This document shows, piece after piece, positions 26,262 through 36,683 of a stretch of DNA of 64,000 nucleotides (position 1 is its first letter; each line of letters begins with the position of its first letter). The DNA lies in NCBI RefSeq assembly GCF_002362315.1, contig NZ_MTZV01000002.1, positions 744,001 to 808,000 of the forward strand. Reading direction: 5' to 3'. The notes beneath the pieces were generated by a model. It had not been told where the DNA came from and did not search any database. It saw only the letters and a program-made list of their open reading frames with translations. The translations under genes were made by a program, and so were the position numbers. This DNA is from Paraburkholderia acidicola. Its GTDB lineage: Bacteria > Pseudomonadota > Gammaproteobacteria > Burkholderiales > Burkholderiaceae.

Positions 26262-28577
26262 CTAGTCGGCATCCCGGGTCGGCACAAGAATCTCGCGGTT
26301 GCCGTTCGACGACATCGCCGACACGAGCCCCGACTGCTCCATCTGTTCGAGCAGCCGGGCGGCGCGGTTGTAGCCGATCCGCAGATGCCGCTGCACGAGC
26401 GAAATCGACGCGCGACGATTCTTGATGACGATCTCGACCGCCTGATCGTACAGCGGGTCGGACTCGCCGCCCGCAGCGCCAGTTCCCGCAGCGCCCGCGG
26501 AACCCTCGTCGCCTTCACCCAGCGTGCCGCCTTCGAGAATGCCCTCGATGTAGTTCGGCTCGCCCTGCTCCTTGAGCTTGTCGACGACGCGATGTACTTC
26601 CTCGTCGGACACGAATGCGCCATGCACGCGGACCGGCAAACCGCTACCCGGCGGCAAGTACAGCATGTCGCCCATACCAAGCAGCGATTCCGCGCCCTGC
26701 TGGTCCAGAATCGTGCGCGAATCGATCTTCGACGACACCTGGAACGCCATCCGCGTCGGCACGTTCGCCTTGATGAGCCCGGTGATCACATCGACCGACG
26801 GACGCTGCGTCGCGAGGATCAGGTGAATGCCCGCCGCGCGCGCCTTCTGCGCGATCCGCGCGATCAGCTCTTCGACCTTCTTGCCAACCACCATCATCAG
26901 GTCGGCGAGTTCGTCGATCACGACGACGATGTTCGGCAGCCGGTTGAGCGGTTCGGGATCGTCCGGCGTGAGGCTGAACGGATTCGGCAGCTTCTCTTCG
27001 CGCTTCGCCGCTTCGTCGATCTTGTTGTTGTAGCCCGCGAGATTGCGCACGCCGAGCTTGCTCATCAGCTTGTAGCGGCGCTCCATCTCGGCGACCGTCC
27101 AGTTCAGCGCGTGGCCGGCCTGGCTCATGTCGGTGACGACCGGACACAGCAGATGCGGAATGCCTTCGTAGACGCTCATTTCGAGCATCTTCGGATCGAT
27201 CAGGATCATCCGCACCTGCTCGGCGCTCGCCTTGTAGAGCAGCGAGAGGATCATCGCGTTGATCCCCACCGACTTGCCCGAGCCGGTCGTGCCGGCCACC
27301 AGCAAGTGAGGCATTTTCGCGAGATCGGCGCAGACCGCCTTGCCACCGATGTCCTTGCCGAGACCCATGGTCAGCGGCGACGACGCATCCGCATAGACGG
27401 CGGAACCGAGAATCTCCGACAGCCGCACGGTTTGCCGGCGCTGGTTCGGCAGTTCGAGCGCCATGTAGTTCTTGCCCGGAATCGTCTCGACGACACGGAT
27501 CGATACCAGCGACAGCGAACGCGCGAGGTCCTTCGCAAGATTGACGATCTGGCTGCCCTTCACGCCGGTGGCCGGTTCGATCTCGTAGCGCGTCACGACC
27601 GGCCCAGGATAAGCAGCAATCACGCTCGCATCGACGCCGAAATCCTTCAGCTTCTTTTCGATCAGACGCGAAGTGAATTCGAGCGTATCGGCGGAGATGG
27701 TTTCCTGTACTTCGGGTGCGGGATCGAGCAGCGAGACCGGTGGCAAGGTCGAATCGCCAGGCAGGTCGGTGAAGAGCGGCACCTGCCGCTCCTTCTCGAC
27801 GCGTTCGGATTTTTCAGGCTTCACGACCGGCGCGATGATCGTGACCGGCTCGTGTTCCTCGATCCGCACGCGGCCCTGTTCGACTTTCCCTTCGCGTTTG
27901 ACGGCCGCTGCTTCACCGAGCTTGCGATCGCGGCCGGCCTCGCGGCGCAGCTTCGCGAACGTCACCGCAGAGATGATCGAATCGCCGACCCGCTCCGCCA
28001 CCGACAGCCACGAGAAGCGGAAGTACAGCGACAGCGCAGCGGCCAGCACGACCAGCAGCGCGAGCGTACCGCCGGTGAAGCCGAGCGCGTGCGACACGCC
28101 GCGCGCCACCGCTTCGCCGACCACGCCGCCAGGGGCGCGCGGCAACTGCACTTTGAGCGACCACATGCGCAGCGCCTCGATGCCGTCGCACGCGAGCAGC
28201 ACCACGACGAACGCGAGCGCTTCGGCCAGCCAGCTGATATCGCGCGGACCGTCGTCGGAAACCGCTTCGTGATGTGTGATGCGCCGGTAGTTTGCGGAGA
28301 TGCGCCGTGCGAGCAGCACGATCCACCAGTAGGCGGACAGCCCGAACAGCAGCAGCAGGATGTCGGAGGTCCACGCGCCGACGCGGCCCGCCCAGTTGGC
28401 GATGCGATCGACCTGCGCCGCGTGCGTCCAGCTCGGATCGTGGCGGCTGTAGCTGACGAGTGCCATCAGCAGGAATACGCCGAGCGCCACCTGCAGGATC
28501 CAGCGGATTTCGGTGAAGAGACGCGACATGCGGTGCGGCAATGCCTGCGCGTTCGCGGAATAAGTAGCTTTTGCCAT
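26262..28577 (-). CDS. ftsK: DNA translocase FtsK
   Basis: A 771-residue septal DNA pump that resolves chromosome dimers with XerCD at division. Four N-terminal transmembrane helices are visible ([64 protein letters not shown]). A short charged linker follows, then the alpha/beta motor with Walker [14 protein letters not shown] (about residue 410) and Walker [16 protein letters not shown]. The C-terminal winged-helix gamma domain reads [45 protein letters not shown]. The ATG at 28577 is taken because the frame to 28721 adds 48 residues without similarity. The length fits the short-linker type of Burkholderia. Divergent from trxB. Confidence 0.96.
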   Translation of the reverse strand: MAKATYSANAQALPHRMSRLFTEIRWILQVALGVFLLMALVSYSRHDPSWTHAAQVDRIANWAGRVGAWTSDILLLLFGLSAYWWIVLLARRISANYRRITHHEAVSDDGPRDISWLAEALAFVVVLLACDGIEALRMWSLKVQLPRAPGGVVGEAVARGVSHALGFTGGTLALLVVLAAALSLYFRFSWLSVAERVGDSIISAVTFAKLRREAGRDRKLGEAAAVKREGKVEQGRVRIEEHEPVTIIAPVVKPEKSERVEKERQVPLFTDLPGDSTLPPVSLLDPAPEVQETISADTLEFTSRLIEKKLKDFGVDASVIAAYPGPVVTRYEIEPATGVKGSQIVNLAKDLARSLSLVSIRVVETIPGKNYMALELPNQRRQTVRLSEILGSAVYADASSPLTMGLGKDIGGKAVCADLAKMPHLLVAGTTGSGKSVGINAMILSLLYKASAEQVRMILIDPKMLEMSVYEGIPHLLCPVVTDMSQAGHALNWTVAEMERRYKLMSKLGVRNLAGYNNKIDEAAKREEKLPNPFSLTPDDPEPLNRLPNIVVVIDELADLMMVVGKKVEELIARIAQKARAAGIHLILATQRPSVDVITGLIKANVPTRMAFQVSSKIDSRTILDQQGAESLLGMGDMLYLPPGSGLPVRVHGAFVSDEEVHRVVDKLKEQGEPNYIEGILEGGTLGEGDEGSAGAAGTGAAGGESDPLYDQAVEIVIKNRRASISLVQRHLRIGYNRAARLLEQMEQSGLVSAMSSNGNREILVPTRDAD

Positions 28578-28580
28578 TGA

Positions 28581-29951
<1,371 letters not shown>

Positions 29952-30107
29952 AATAGCGTCCGGGCGCTACCCGACGCACACCGAGCAGGGGCCGCGGCCG
30001 ACAAGCCAGCGGCCCTTGTTGTTTGTAGTGTCTTGTGGGTAGCGTCGTTAGCGACACGTGGCCCCGATTGCTCCGATTCACCTTGCAGCGCGATCTGTCT
30101 GACCGTC

Positions 30108-30854
30108 ATGCCGAAGAACCTGCCTCACCCTAGCGAACCGAAACGCGCGAAGCCCGCGCCGGCACAACCCGCGCCACCCGCCGCCGCACCCACAAAAGCG
30201 GCCGCCGAACCCGCGCCGGGACTTGCCGGCCTCGGTGCATTGCGCGATTCGCTGAAGGGTGCAGCCGAGCGCCGCGAACGGGAACGCATCGTCGCCCAGC
30301 AAGCACACCGCGAAGCCACCGCCGATGCCGACCTGTTCCGTCGTGAGATTGGCGCAGTCGCGCCGCTTACGGTTCCGCCGCGTGCATCGGTGCCGCGTCA
30401 GCCACCTGCCCCGCTGCCGGTGCAGACCCAGCTCGACGAAGAAGCGGTGCTACAGGAGGCGTTATCCGACGAGTTCGATCCCGAGGTGCTGCTCGAAACC
30501 GACGACACGTTGTACTACTGTCGTCCGGGAATTAGTCAGGATGTGGTGCGCAAATTACGCCGCGGCGAGTGGATCGTGCAGGCGCAACTGGACCTGCATG
30601 GCATGCGTCGGGATGAAGCGCGCGACGCGCTGGCTGGTTTCGTGCGCGACTCGGTTAAGCGTGGTCTGCGGTGTCTGCGGGTGATACACGGCAAGGGGCT
30701 TGGGTCGGTGGGCAAGGAGCCCGTGCTGAAGGGCAAGGTTCGCGCGTGGCTCGTGCAGAAGGAAGAGGTCATCGCGTTTTGCCAGGCGCGGCCGAATGAT
30801 GGGGGCGCTGGCGCGGTACTGGTGTTGTTGCAGCCTGGGCGGCTGGCGGTCTGA
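30108..30854 (+). CDS. Smr-domain protein (SmrA/MutS2-like endonuclease domain)
   Basis: A 248-residue protein. The N-terminal ~70 residues are Pro/Ala/Lys-rich and disordered (KPAPAQPAPPAAAPTKAAAEPAPG). A charged helical middle follows, then a C-terminal Smr domain (about 155-248) with LDLHGMRRDEARDAL and CLRVIHGKGLGS (the H-G-K-G motif) and VLKGKVRAWLVQKEEVIAF. Smr domains have nicking endonuclease activity and are linked to recombination control or ribosome-associated quality control. The ATG at 30108 is preferred to an upstream start at 30033, because MPKNLPHPSE fits the usual SmrA-like N-terminus. It follows trxB by 156 bp on the same strand. Confidence 0.88.
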   Translation: MPKNLPHPSEPKRAKPAPAQPAPPAAAPTKAAAEPAPGLAGLGALRDSLKGAAERRERERIVAQQAHREATADADLFRREIGAVAPLTVPPRASVPRQPPAPLPVQTQLDEEAVLQEALSDEFDPEVLLETDDTLYYCRPGISQDVVRKLRRGEWIVQAQLDLHGMRRDEARDALAGFVRDSVKRGLRCLRVIHGKGLGSVGKEPVLKGKVRAWLVQKEEVIAFCQARPNDGGAGAVLVLLQPGRLAV

Positions 30855-30905
30855 CTTGGGTTTCTTGCATGTGCGGGCGGCTTTGTTTTTTGCGCCTGGC
30901 GGCTG

Positions 30906-31654
30906 GTTCTTGTTTGCCTAGGGCGGCGGCTCTTCGTTAGCGCCTCGCGGCGCAGGCGTTGCCCCTGTGCGGGGCGGCACCTTCTTTCTTTGCCGCGGCA
31001 AAGAAAGAAGGCAAAGAAAGCCGCTCGAGACGATAGCGGGTCATTTCCGTGTGCAGCCTTTGTGGCCCGCGCCTAAGTGTCGTTCTCGCACTGAAACGGT
31101 AGTGGTCCGAAACGAGACCATCCCTCGCATCTCAACCGATAGTGACAAGGCCGTCATTCATCCCACTCGCACTACGTGCTCGCGGTTGGGTGACCACAGC
31201 GGAAACCCGACGAGGACAGCGGGACGTCAAGTTGAATGCGAAAGCTGAAGGACAGTTCAAGACGCAAGCCCGAACGAGAAGTCGGCGACGAAGTTGAAGC
31301 GGCAAGTAGAAGGGAGAGCAAGCCTGAAGTCGAAGCCGCAAGGATGCGCTAAACGAAGCCGAAGCGGGTTATGCCCGTCGGCGGCGAAGCCCGCCGGAAC
31401 GGATGAGCGCCTTGTCACTACCGTTGGCGGGGCGAGGTGTGATCTCGTCTCGGACCACTACCGTTTCAGTGCGAGGGCGACACTTAGGTGCGGGCCACGA
31501 GGGCTACACGCGGAAACGACTCGGTAACGTCTCGGGCGGCTTTCTTTGCCTTCTTTCTTTGCCGCGGCAAAGAAAGAAGGTGCCGCCCCGCACAGGGGCA
31601 ACGCCTGCGCCACGAGGCGCTAAATCGAAGCCGCCTGCCCAGGCAAACAAAAAC
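30906..31654. repeat. Large non-coding inverted repeat with ~255 bp arms and nested 32 bp palindromes
   Basis: The gap between the Smr gene and the ABC ATPase gene (30855-31704) holds no credible gene. Its left part (30906-31163) matches the reverse complement of its right part (31401-31654) over about 255 bp with mostly point differences. The inner ~237 bp are unpaired and Gly/Lys-codon-like but not coding. Each arm contains an identical, perfect 32 bp palindrome at 30980-31011 and 31549-31580, centred on GCCGCGGC and flanked by CTTTCTTT/AAAGAAAG. The element sits between convergent genes, where the palindromes could act as a two-way terminator. Similar palindromes are, from memory, scattered in Paraburkholderia genomes. 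Confidence 0.88.
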
Positions 31655-31704
31655 TAGCGGCGCTAAATCAAAGCACCCCGACACAAGACAGAAAACCCCA
31701 AACC

Positions 31705-32820
31705 CTATGCAATCCGCTCCTCATTCGAAGGATCAAACAGCACCGCCTTCGACACATCAAACAACAAATTCATATTCGTCAGCGGCTGCGGATTCGACGC
31801 CGGATGTACCCGACTCACCACCCGCTTGCCATTCACCTGCGCGAACACCAGCGTATCCGGCCCGGTCGGCTCGATCACATCGATCTTCACTTCCATCGAC
31901 TGCAACTGCGCATCTCCAACGTTATGCGCGCTCCGTGCATCGGTGATGCGCTCCGGCCTCAGCCCAAGAATCACTTCGCGCCCAACATGGCTCTTCACCT
32001 TGCCGTCGAACGGCAGATTCAACACACTGCGCCGCGCACCGGTATCGAGTTCCATACCGAACCCCGCACCCTGCTCCACCACCTTGCCCTGAATGAAGTT
32101 CATCGGCGGTGCGCCGATAAAACCCGCGACAAAGAGATTGGACGGCGAATCGTAGATGTCCTGCGGCGCGCCGAACTGCTGCACAACGCCGTCCTTCATC
32201 ACCGCAATACGGTCGCCAAGCGTCATCGCTTCGATCTGATCGTGCGTCACATACACGATCGTCGTACCAAGACGTTGATGCAGCAGCTTGATTTCCGAAC
32301 GCATTTCAATGCGCAGCTTCGCATCGAGGTTCGACAGCGGTTCGTCGAACAGGAACATCACCGGATCGCGTGCAAGCGCACGGCCCATTGCGACACGCTG
32401 ACGCTGGCCGCCCGATAGCTGACCGGGCTTGCGATCGAGCAGATGCTGGATCTGCAGCATGTTCGACACACGCTCCACAATCTGGCTTTGCTCGGCCTTC
32501 GGCACCTTGCGGATGTTCAGGCCAAACGAGATGTTCTCGCGCACTGTCATCGACGGATACAGCGCATACGACTGGAACACCATTGCGATGTCGCGATCCT
32601 TCGGCGACAGGTCGTTCACGACCTTACCGTCGATCAGGATCTCGCCCTTCGTCACGGTCTCGAGACCGGCGATCATGTTCAGCAGCGTCGACTTCCCGCA
32701 GCCGGAGCCGCCGACCAGAATCAGGAACTGCCCGTCTTCGATGTCGATATCGACACCCTTCAGAACCGGCACGCCGTTCGGGTAAGTCTTGTATACGTCA
32801 CGGATGGAAAGGCTTGCCAT
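31705..32820 (-). CDS. Sugar ABC transporter ATP-binding protein (UgpC/MalK type; GtsD-like)
   Basis: A 371-residue ATPase of the carbohydrate uptake transporter-1 family that powers import. It has Walker A GGSGCGKST (residues 37-45), Q-loop VFQSYALYPSMTV, signature LSGGQRQRVAMGRALARDP, Walker B VMFLFDEPLSNLDA and switch His in IVYVTHDQIEAM. The C-terminal regulatory OB/TOBE region (about 240-371) contains VILGLRPERI. Annotation pipelines often call such proteins UgpC, but the linkage to zwf, pgl and glk argues for glucose or a related hexose. It is the last gene of a four-gene leftward operon, 110 bp after the second permease. Confidence 0.93.
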   Translation of the reverse strand: MASLSIRDVYKTYPNGVPVLKGVDIDIEDGQFLILVGGSGCGKSTLLNMIAGLETVTKGEILIDGKVVNDLSPKDRDIAMVFQSYALYPSMTVRENISFGLNIRKVPKAEQSQIVERVSNMLQIQHLLDRKPGQLSGGQRQRVAMGRALARDPVMFLFDEPLSNLDAKLRIEMRSEIKLLHQRLGTTIVYVTHDQIEAMTLGDRIAVMKDGVVQQFGAPQDIYDSPSNLFVAGFIGAPPMNFIQGKVVEQGAGFGMELDTGARRSVLNLPFDGKVKSHVGREVILGLRPERITDARSAHNVGDAQLQSMEVKIDVIEPTGPDTLVFAQVNGKRVVSRVHPASNPQPLTNMNLLFDVSKAVLFDPSNEERIA

Positions 32821-32930
32821 GCTGTGATTCCTCTAGTCTCTGTACTGCTTCGAACCCGCCGCGCGAAGCGCCGCCGGCCGGATGCTGTTCAAGCCGCGAG
32901 GCGCACTGCGCCGCCGCGGCGTCCGTTGGA

Positions 32931-33788
32931 TTAGCCCTTCACCGCGCCCGCCGTCAGGCCGCGCACGAAGTAGCGGCCGGCGATCACGTAGACGAGTAGC
33001 GTGGGCAGCGCGGCGATGATCGCGCCAGCCATGTCGACGTTGTATTCCTTCACCCCGGTCGACGTATTGACGAGGTTGTTCAGCGCAACCGTGATCGGCA
33101 TCGAATCGACACCGGAAAACACGATCCCGAACAGGAAGTCATTCCAGATCTGCGTGAACTGCCAGATCAGGCAGACCATGAAGATCGGCAGCGATACTGG
33201 CAGCAGGATCTTCGTGAAGATCACGAAGAACCCCGCCCCGTCGATACGCGCCGCCTTCACGAGTTCAGCCGGAATACTCACGTAGAAGTTGCGGAAGAAC
33301 ATCGTCGTGAAAGCAATCCCGTACACCACGTGCACTAGCACGAGTCCGCCCACCGTATTCGACAGGCCGAAGAAACCTTCGACGCGCGCCATCGGCAGCA
33401 AGATTGCCTGGAACGGGATGAAGCAGCCCACCAGCAGCATCGTGAAGAGCGCATCGGCGCCGCGGAACCGCCAGTGCGTGAGCACATAGCCGTTGAACGC
33501 GCCGATGATCGACGAGATCAGCACGGCCGGGATCACCATCCGCACCGAGTTCATGAAGAACGGTTCCATGCCGTCGCACCGCACACCCGTACACGCCTGG
33601 CTCCATGCCTTGATCCACGGTGCGAAGGTCGGGCTGGACGGCGGCGTCAACAGGTTGCCGTGACGCAACTGATCCAGATCCTTGAACGACGTGGACAGCA
33701 TCACGTACAGCGGAAACAGGAAATACAACGCAAACAGAATCAAGGCCGCATAAATGACGGCACGGCTAATCGTCATCTTAGGCTGCAT
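32931..33788 (-). CDS. Sugar ABC transporter permease (GtsC/MalG-like)
   Basis: A 285-residue inner-membrane permease with six transmembrane helices, starting MQPKMTISRAVIYAALILFALYFLFPLYVMLSTSF. The cytoplasmic EAA loop that contacts the ATPase reads ELVKAARIDGAGFFVIFTKILLPVSLP. MalG-like proteins of this length (about 280) are usual. It overlaps the preceding permease gene by 11 bp, so the two are translationally coupled and presumably form the heterodimeric channel. Assignment to glucose/mannose uptake rests on the neighbouring genes. Confidence 0.93.
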   Translation of the reverse strand: MQPKMTISRAVIYAALILFALYFLFPLYVMLSTSFKDLDQLRHGNLLTPPSSPTFAPWIKAWSQACTGVRCDGMEPFFMNSVRMVIPAVLISSIIGAFNGYVLTHWRFRGADALFTMLLVGCFIPFQAILLPMARVEGFFGLSNTVGGLVLVHVVYGIAFTTMFFRNFYVSIPAELVKAARIDGAGFFVIFTKILLPVSLPIFMVCLIWQFTQIWNDFLFGIVFSGVDSMPITVALNNLVNTSTGVKEYNVDMAGAIIAALPTLLVYVIAGRYFVRGLTAGAVKG

Positions 33789-34719
33789 TGCGCGTGCTCC
33801 TCGATTCCATATACATGAGCGGCACGAGTACGGCCACGACGGTTGCGAGCATCATCATCGACGATGCTGCGCCGACGCCAAGCTGCCCTCGGTTAAACGA
33901 AAACGTGTACATAAACATGGCCGGCAGCGACGACGAGGTACCCGGGCCGCCCGCGGTCAACGCGACGACGAGGTCGAAGGTCTTGATCGTGATGTGACAG
34001 AGAATGAGCAGTACCGAGAAGAACACCGGGCGCATGCTCGGAATCACGATGCGGCGATAGATGGTGGGCAACCGCGCACCATCCACCTGTGCCGCCTTGA
34101 AGATTTCAGCGTCGACGCCGCGCAGGCCCGCAAGGAACAGCGCCATCACGAAGCCGGTGGACTGCCAGACAGCGGCGATCACGATACAGAAGATCGCGCG
34201 ATCGGGATTGTCGAGCCAGTCGAAGGTAAAGCTCGTCCAGCCCCAGTCGTGAAACACCTTCTGCATACCGAGGTTGGGATTCAGGATCCATTGCCACGCG
34301 GTGCCGGTCACGATGAACGACAGCGCCATCGGATACAGAAAGATCGCGCGCAACGCACCTTCGTTACGGATCTGCTGATCGAGCAGGATGGCGAGAAACA
34401 GGCCGAGCGCGACGCAGATTGCAATGAACGGAATGCCGAACCAGCCGAGGTTCGCGGCAGCGGTCCACCAGACGTCGTTCTCGAACAGTTCGCGATAGCG
34501 GTCGAGGCCGACGAAGTTGTAGCGCGGCATCAACCGCGAATCGGACAACGATAGAAAACCGGTAACGAGGATAAAGCCGTAAACAAAGATGAGGCTGATC
34601 ACGATGCTGGGGGAAAGCACCAGCTTCGGAATCCAGCGGTCGGCAAACGCCGATAGCGGCGAAGTGCGGCGGGTCACGGCGGCCGTGTTCTTCCCGTTTC
34701 CGCTAAGAGAAGCAGTCAC
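33778..34719 (-). CDS. Sugar ABC transporter permease (GtsB/MalF-like)
   Basis: A 313-residue six-helix permease. The start is taken as GTG at 34719, preceded by AGGAGT at the right distance (VTASLSGNGKNTAAV); a longer frame to 34764 has no ribosome-binding site. Helices include LVLSPSIVISLIFVYGFILVTGFL and FGIPFIAICVALGLFLAILL. The EAA loop is EIFKAAQVDGARLPTIYRRIVIPSM. The C-terminal part GGPGTSSSLPAMFMYTFSFNRGQLGVGAA is characteristic of the MalF-like partner in sugar importers. Confidence 0.93.
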   Translation of the reverse strand: MTASLSGNGKNTAAVTRRTSPLSAFADRWIPKLVLSPSIVISLIFVYGFILVTGFLSLSDSRLMPRYNFVGLDRYRELFENDVWWTAAANLGWFGIPFIAICVALGLFLAILLDQQIRNEGALRAIFLYPMALSFIVTGTAWQWILNPNLGMQKVFHDWGWTSFTFDWLDNPDRAIFCIVIAAVWQSTGFVMALFLAGLRGVDAEIFKAAQVDGARLPTIYRRIVIPSMRPVFFSVLLILCHITIKTFDLVVALTAGGPGTSSSLPAMFMYTFSFNRGQLGVGAASSMMMLATVVAVLVPLMYMESRSTRNAA

Positions 34720-34867
34720 TACTCGACTCCTGAAACTATGCGGCCCGCGACTGCAGGTATGCAACGCAACGCTGGACTGGCATGGGGTGTGGCTTCGGGT
34801 AAGGCGTCATACATGGCGCGTGCCCGGTTACGCGTGAACGACGCAACCGGGCACGTAGCCATCCTGC

Positions 34868-36115
34868 TTACTTCGTCTTTGCAGCCTTGGCGAGCGCATC
34901 GACTGCGCTCTTCGAGTCTTGCGTCGAGTTCATGAACTTCGTGACGACGTCGGTGATGGCGCCGGCGGTTGCATCTGCCTGAGCCATACCGTGTGCCAGC
35001 GACGGAACATAACCGCCCGCCTTGATCGCCGTCTGTTCATCCGCGTACGACTGCTTGCCGCATGCATCGAACTTGTCCATCGGCACACCGAGGCGCACCG
35101 GGATCGAACCCTTGTACAGGCTGAACTGCTCCTGGAATTCCGGGCTCATGATCGTCTTCGCAAGCGCGAGCTGACCGGCGGTCGCCGCCGTCTGACCCTT
35201 CTGCTGGAAGAACACGAACGAGTCGACGTTGAACGTGTATTGCTTCGACGTGCCCGGCACCGGTGCGCAGATGTAGTCCGTACCCGACTGCTTGCCCGCG
35301 TTCGCGAACTCGCCCTTCGCCCAGTCGCCCATGAACTGCATGCCGGCCTTGCCGTTGATGACCATCGCCGTCGCCAGGTTCCAGTCGCGGCCGGTGCGGC
35401 CGTTATCCATGTACGACTGGATCTTGCGAACCGTGTCGAACACGTTGACCATCTGCGCGGACGTCAGGGTCTTCTGGTCGAGGTCGACAATCGCCTTCTT
35501 GTAGAAGTCGGCGCCTTGCGACAGCACGACGTCTTCCCACAGCGTCAGGTCTTGCCACGGTTGACCACCGGCAGCCACCGGCTGGATGCCGGCAGCCTTC
35601 AGCTTGTCGGCGAGTGCGAAGAATTCCGGCCAGGTGGTCGGCGGTTTTGCACCGACCTTGTCGAGCGCGGCCTTGTTGATCCACACCCAGTTCACGCGGT
35701 GCACCGAGAACGGTGCGGCAACATAGTGACCGCCCGCGTGCATGATCTTGTCGATCTGCGGCGGCAGGTTCTTCTTCCAGTCACCCGCGACCGAGTCGAT
35801 CGGTACCAGTACACCCTGATCGGCCCATTCCTGGATCAGCGGACCCTTGATCTGCGCCGCCGTCGGTGCGTTGCCCGAGATTACCTGGGTCTTCAGTGCC
35901 GTCATGGCCGCCGCCCCTGCGCCGCCCGCAACCGCGAAGTCCTTCCACGTGTAACCCTGCTTCTGCATGTCGTCTTTCAGCACGCCGACAGCCTTCGATT
36001 CGCCGCCCGACGTCCACCAGTGCAGTACTTCGACCGACTCGGCTGCCTGCACGGCCGACACGCCACACATCAGACCCGCGGCGCACAGTGCGCCCATGAT
36101 CGCGCGAAATTTCAT
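34868..36115 (-). CDS. Periplasmic sugar-binding protein of ABC transporter (GtsA-like, glucose/mannose)
   Basis: A 415-residue extracytoplasmic solute-binding protein. The signal peptide (MKFRAIMGALCAAGLMCGVSAVQA-A, cleavage about residue 24) is followed by VEVLHWWTSGGESKAV, the first strand typical of glucose-binding GtsA proteins. Later come GTDYICAPVPGTSKQYTFNVDSFVFFQQ and a Cys pair (YICAP and DACGK) likely to form a disulphide. A GGAGATAAGCA ribosome-binding site precedes the ATG. As first gene of the operon it is followed by a 148 bp gap before the permeases, commonly where a stem-loop lowers downstream expression. Divergent from zwf. Confidence 0.92.
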   Translation of the reverse strand: MKFRAIMGALCAAGLMCGVSAVQAAESVEVLHWWTSGGESKAVGVLKDDMQKQGYTWKDFAVAGGAGAAAMTALKTQVISGNAPTAAQIKGPLIQEWADQGVLVPIDSVAGDWKKNLPPQIDKIMHAGGHYVAAPFSVHRVNWVWINKAALDKVGAKPPTTWPEFFALADKLKAAGIQPVAAGGQPWQDLTLWEDVVLSQGADFYKKAIVDLDQKTLTSAQMVNVFDTVRKIQSYMDNGRTGRDWNLATAMVINGKAGMQFMGDWAKGEFANAGKQSGTDYICAPVPGTSKQYTFNVDSFVFFQQKGQTAATAGQLALAKTIMSPEFQEQFSLYKGSIPVRLGVPMDKFDACGKQSYADEQTAIKAGGYVPSLAHGMAQADATAGAITDVVTKFMNSTQDSKSAVDALAKAAKTK

Positions 36116-36563
36116 TGCTTATCTCCTCCAGACACCTGAACAAAAAACGAATGGCCCCTGATATAGCCAGGGTGCAGTGAGTGGTTCAAACAGGCAAAAC
36201 GATTGAGCGGTCGAGCCTCGGGCAGACGCATGCGCAGCATGTGCCGGCAAGCCGTTGTCCGGCCGCAGGACGCTCAAGAGATGAGTGATTCGGGATGCAA
36301 TTGACTGTCTCCTCTTTTGATTTTTGCCTGCCCCGCCTCGCACCCGTTAACCCGGTGTGCCGGAGGCGAGTTGCAGACTCGAGGCGCACCGCACATTTGC
36401 CGGTTCACCGGACTGCAGAACGGCAGCGGGACTGCCCGCCAGCCCATGCAGAAACCGGATGTTCCGTTAACATGCGGGGCACAACCACCGATTCGGGAAA
36501 ACGTGTATCTCGCAGCTCCCGGATACGCTTTTTTCATCGAATTAGCGCTACCTCTTGATTTGG

Positions 36564-36582
36564 ATTGTAGTTAAACTACAAT
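36564..36582. promoter_or_regulatory. HexR-type operator upstream of zwf
   Basis: ATTGTAGTTAAACTACAAT is a perfect 19 bp palindrome. Its core TGTAGTTAAACTACA fits the published HexR consensus of proteobacteria (TGTAATTWAATTACA; TTGT...ACAA in Pseudomonas). It lies 101 bp before the zwf ATG and about 450 bp from the divergent binding-protein gene. The HexR-like regulator would be the C-terminal half of the glucokinase fusion three genes downstream. No further gene is seen in the 568 bp gap 36116-36683. Confidence 0.8.
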
Positions 36583-36683
36583 TCAGTGTCAAAAAAAATT
36601 TTATCGGACTACGGCCGCCCGGACGTTCACTTCGCGCTCACCTGGCGCGCACCTCGGCGGCACCTGGACATCGACGGAGACTC

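Noticed and set aside
26385..28580. 731-codon open frame on the plus strand opposite ftsK
   Set aside because: It is His/Arg/Asp-rich, has no domain or ribosome-binding site, and mirrors the codon periodicity of ftsK. Long antisense frames are expected at this GC content.
31132..31657. Small frames of 60-90 codons inside the large inverted repeat
   Set aside because: They are Lys/Arg/Pro-rich, appear in mirrored pairs because of the repeat, and lack ribosome-binding sites.
34919..36139. 406-codon plus-strand frame opposite the sugar-binding protein gene
   Set aside because: Arg/His/Val-rich shadow frame; the minus-strand gene is unambiguous.
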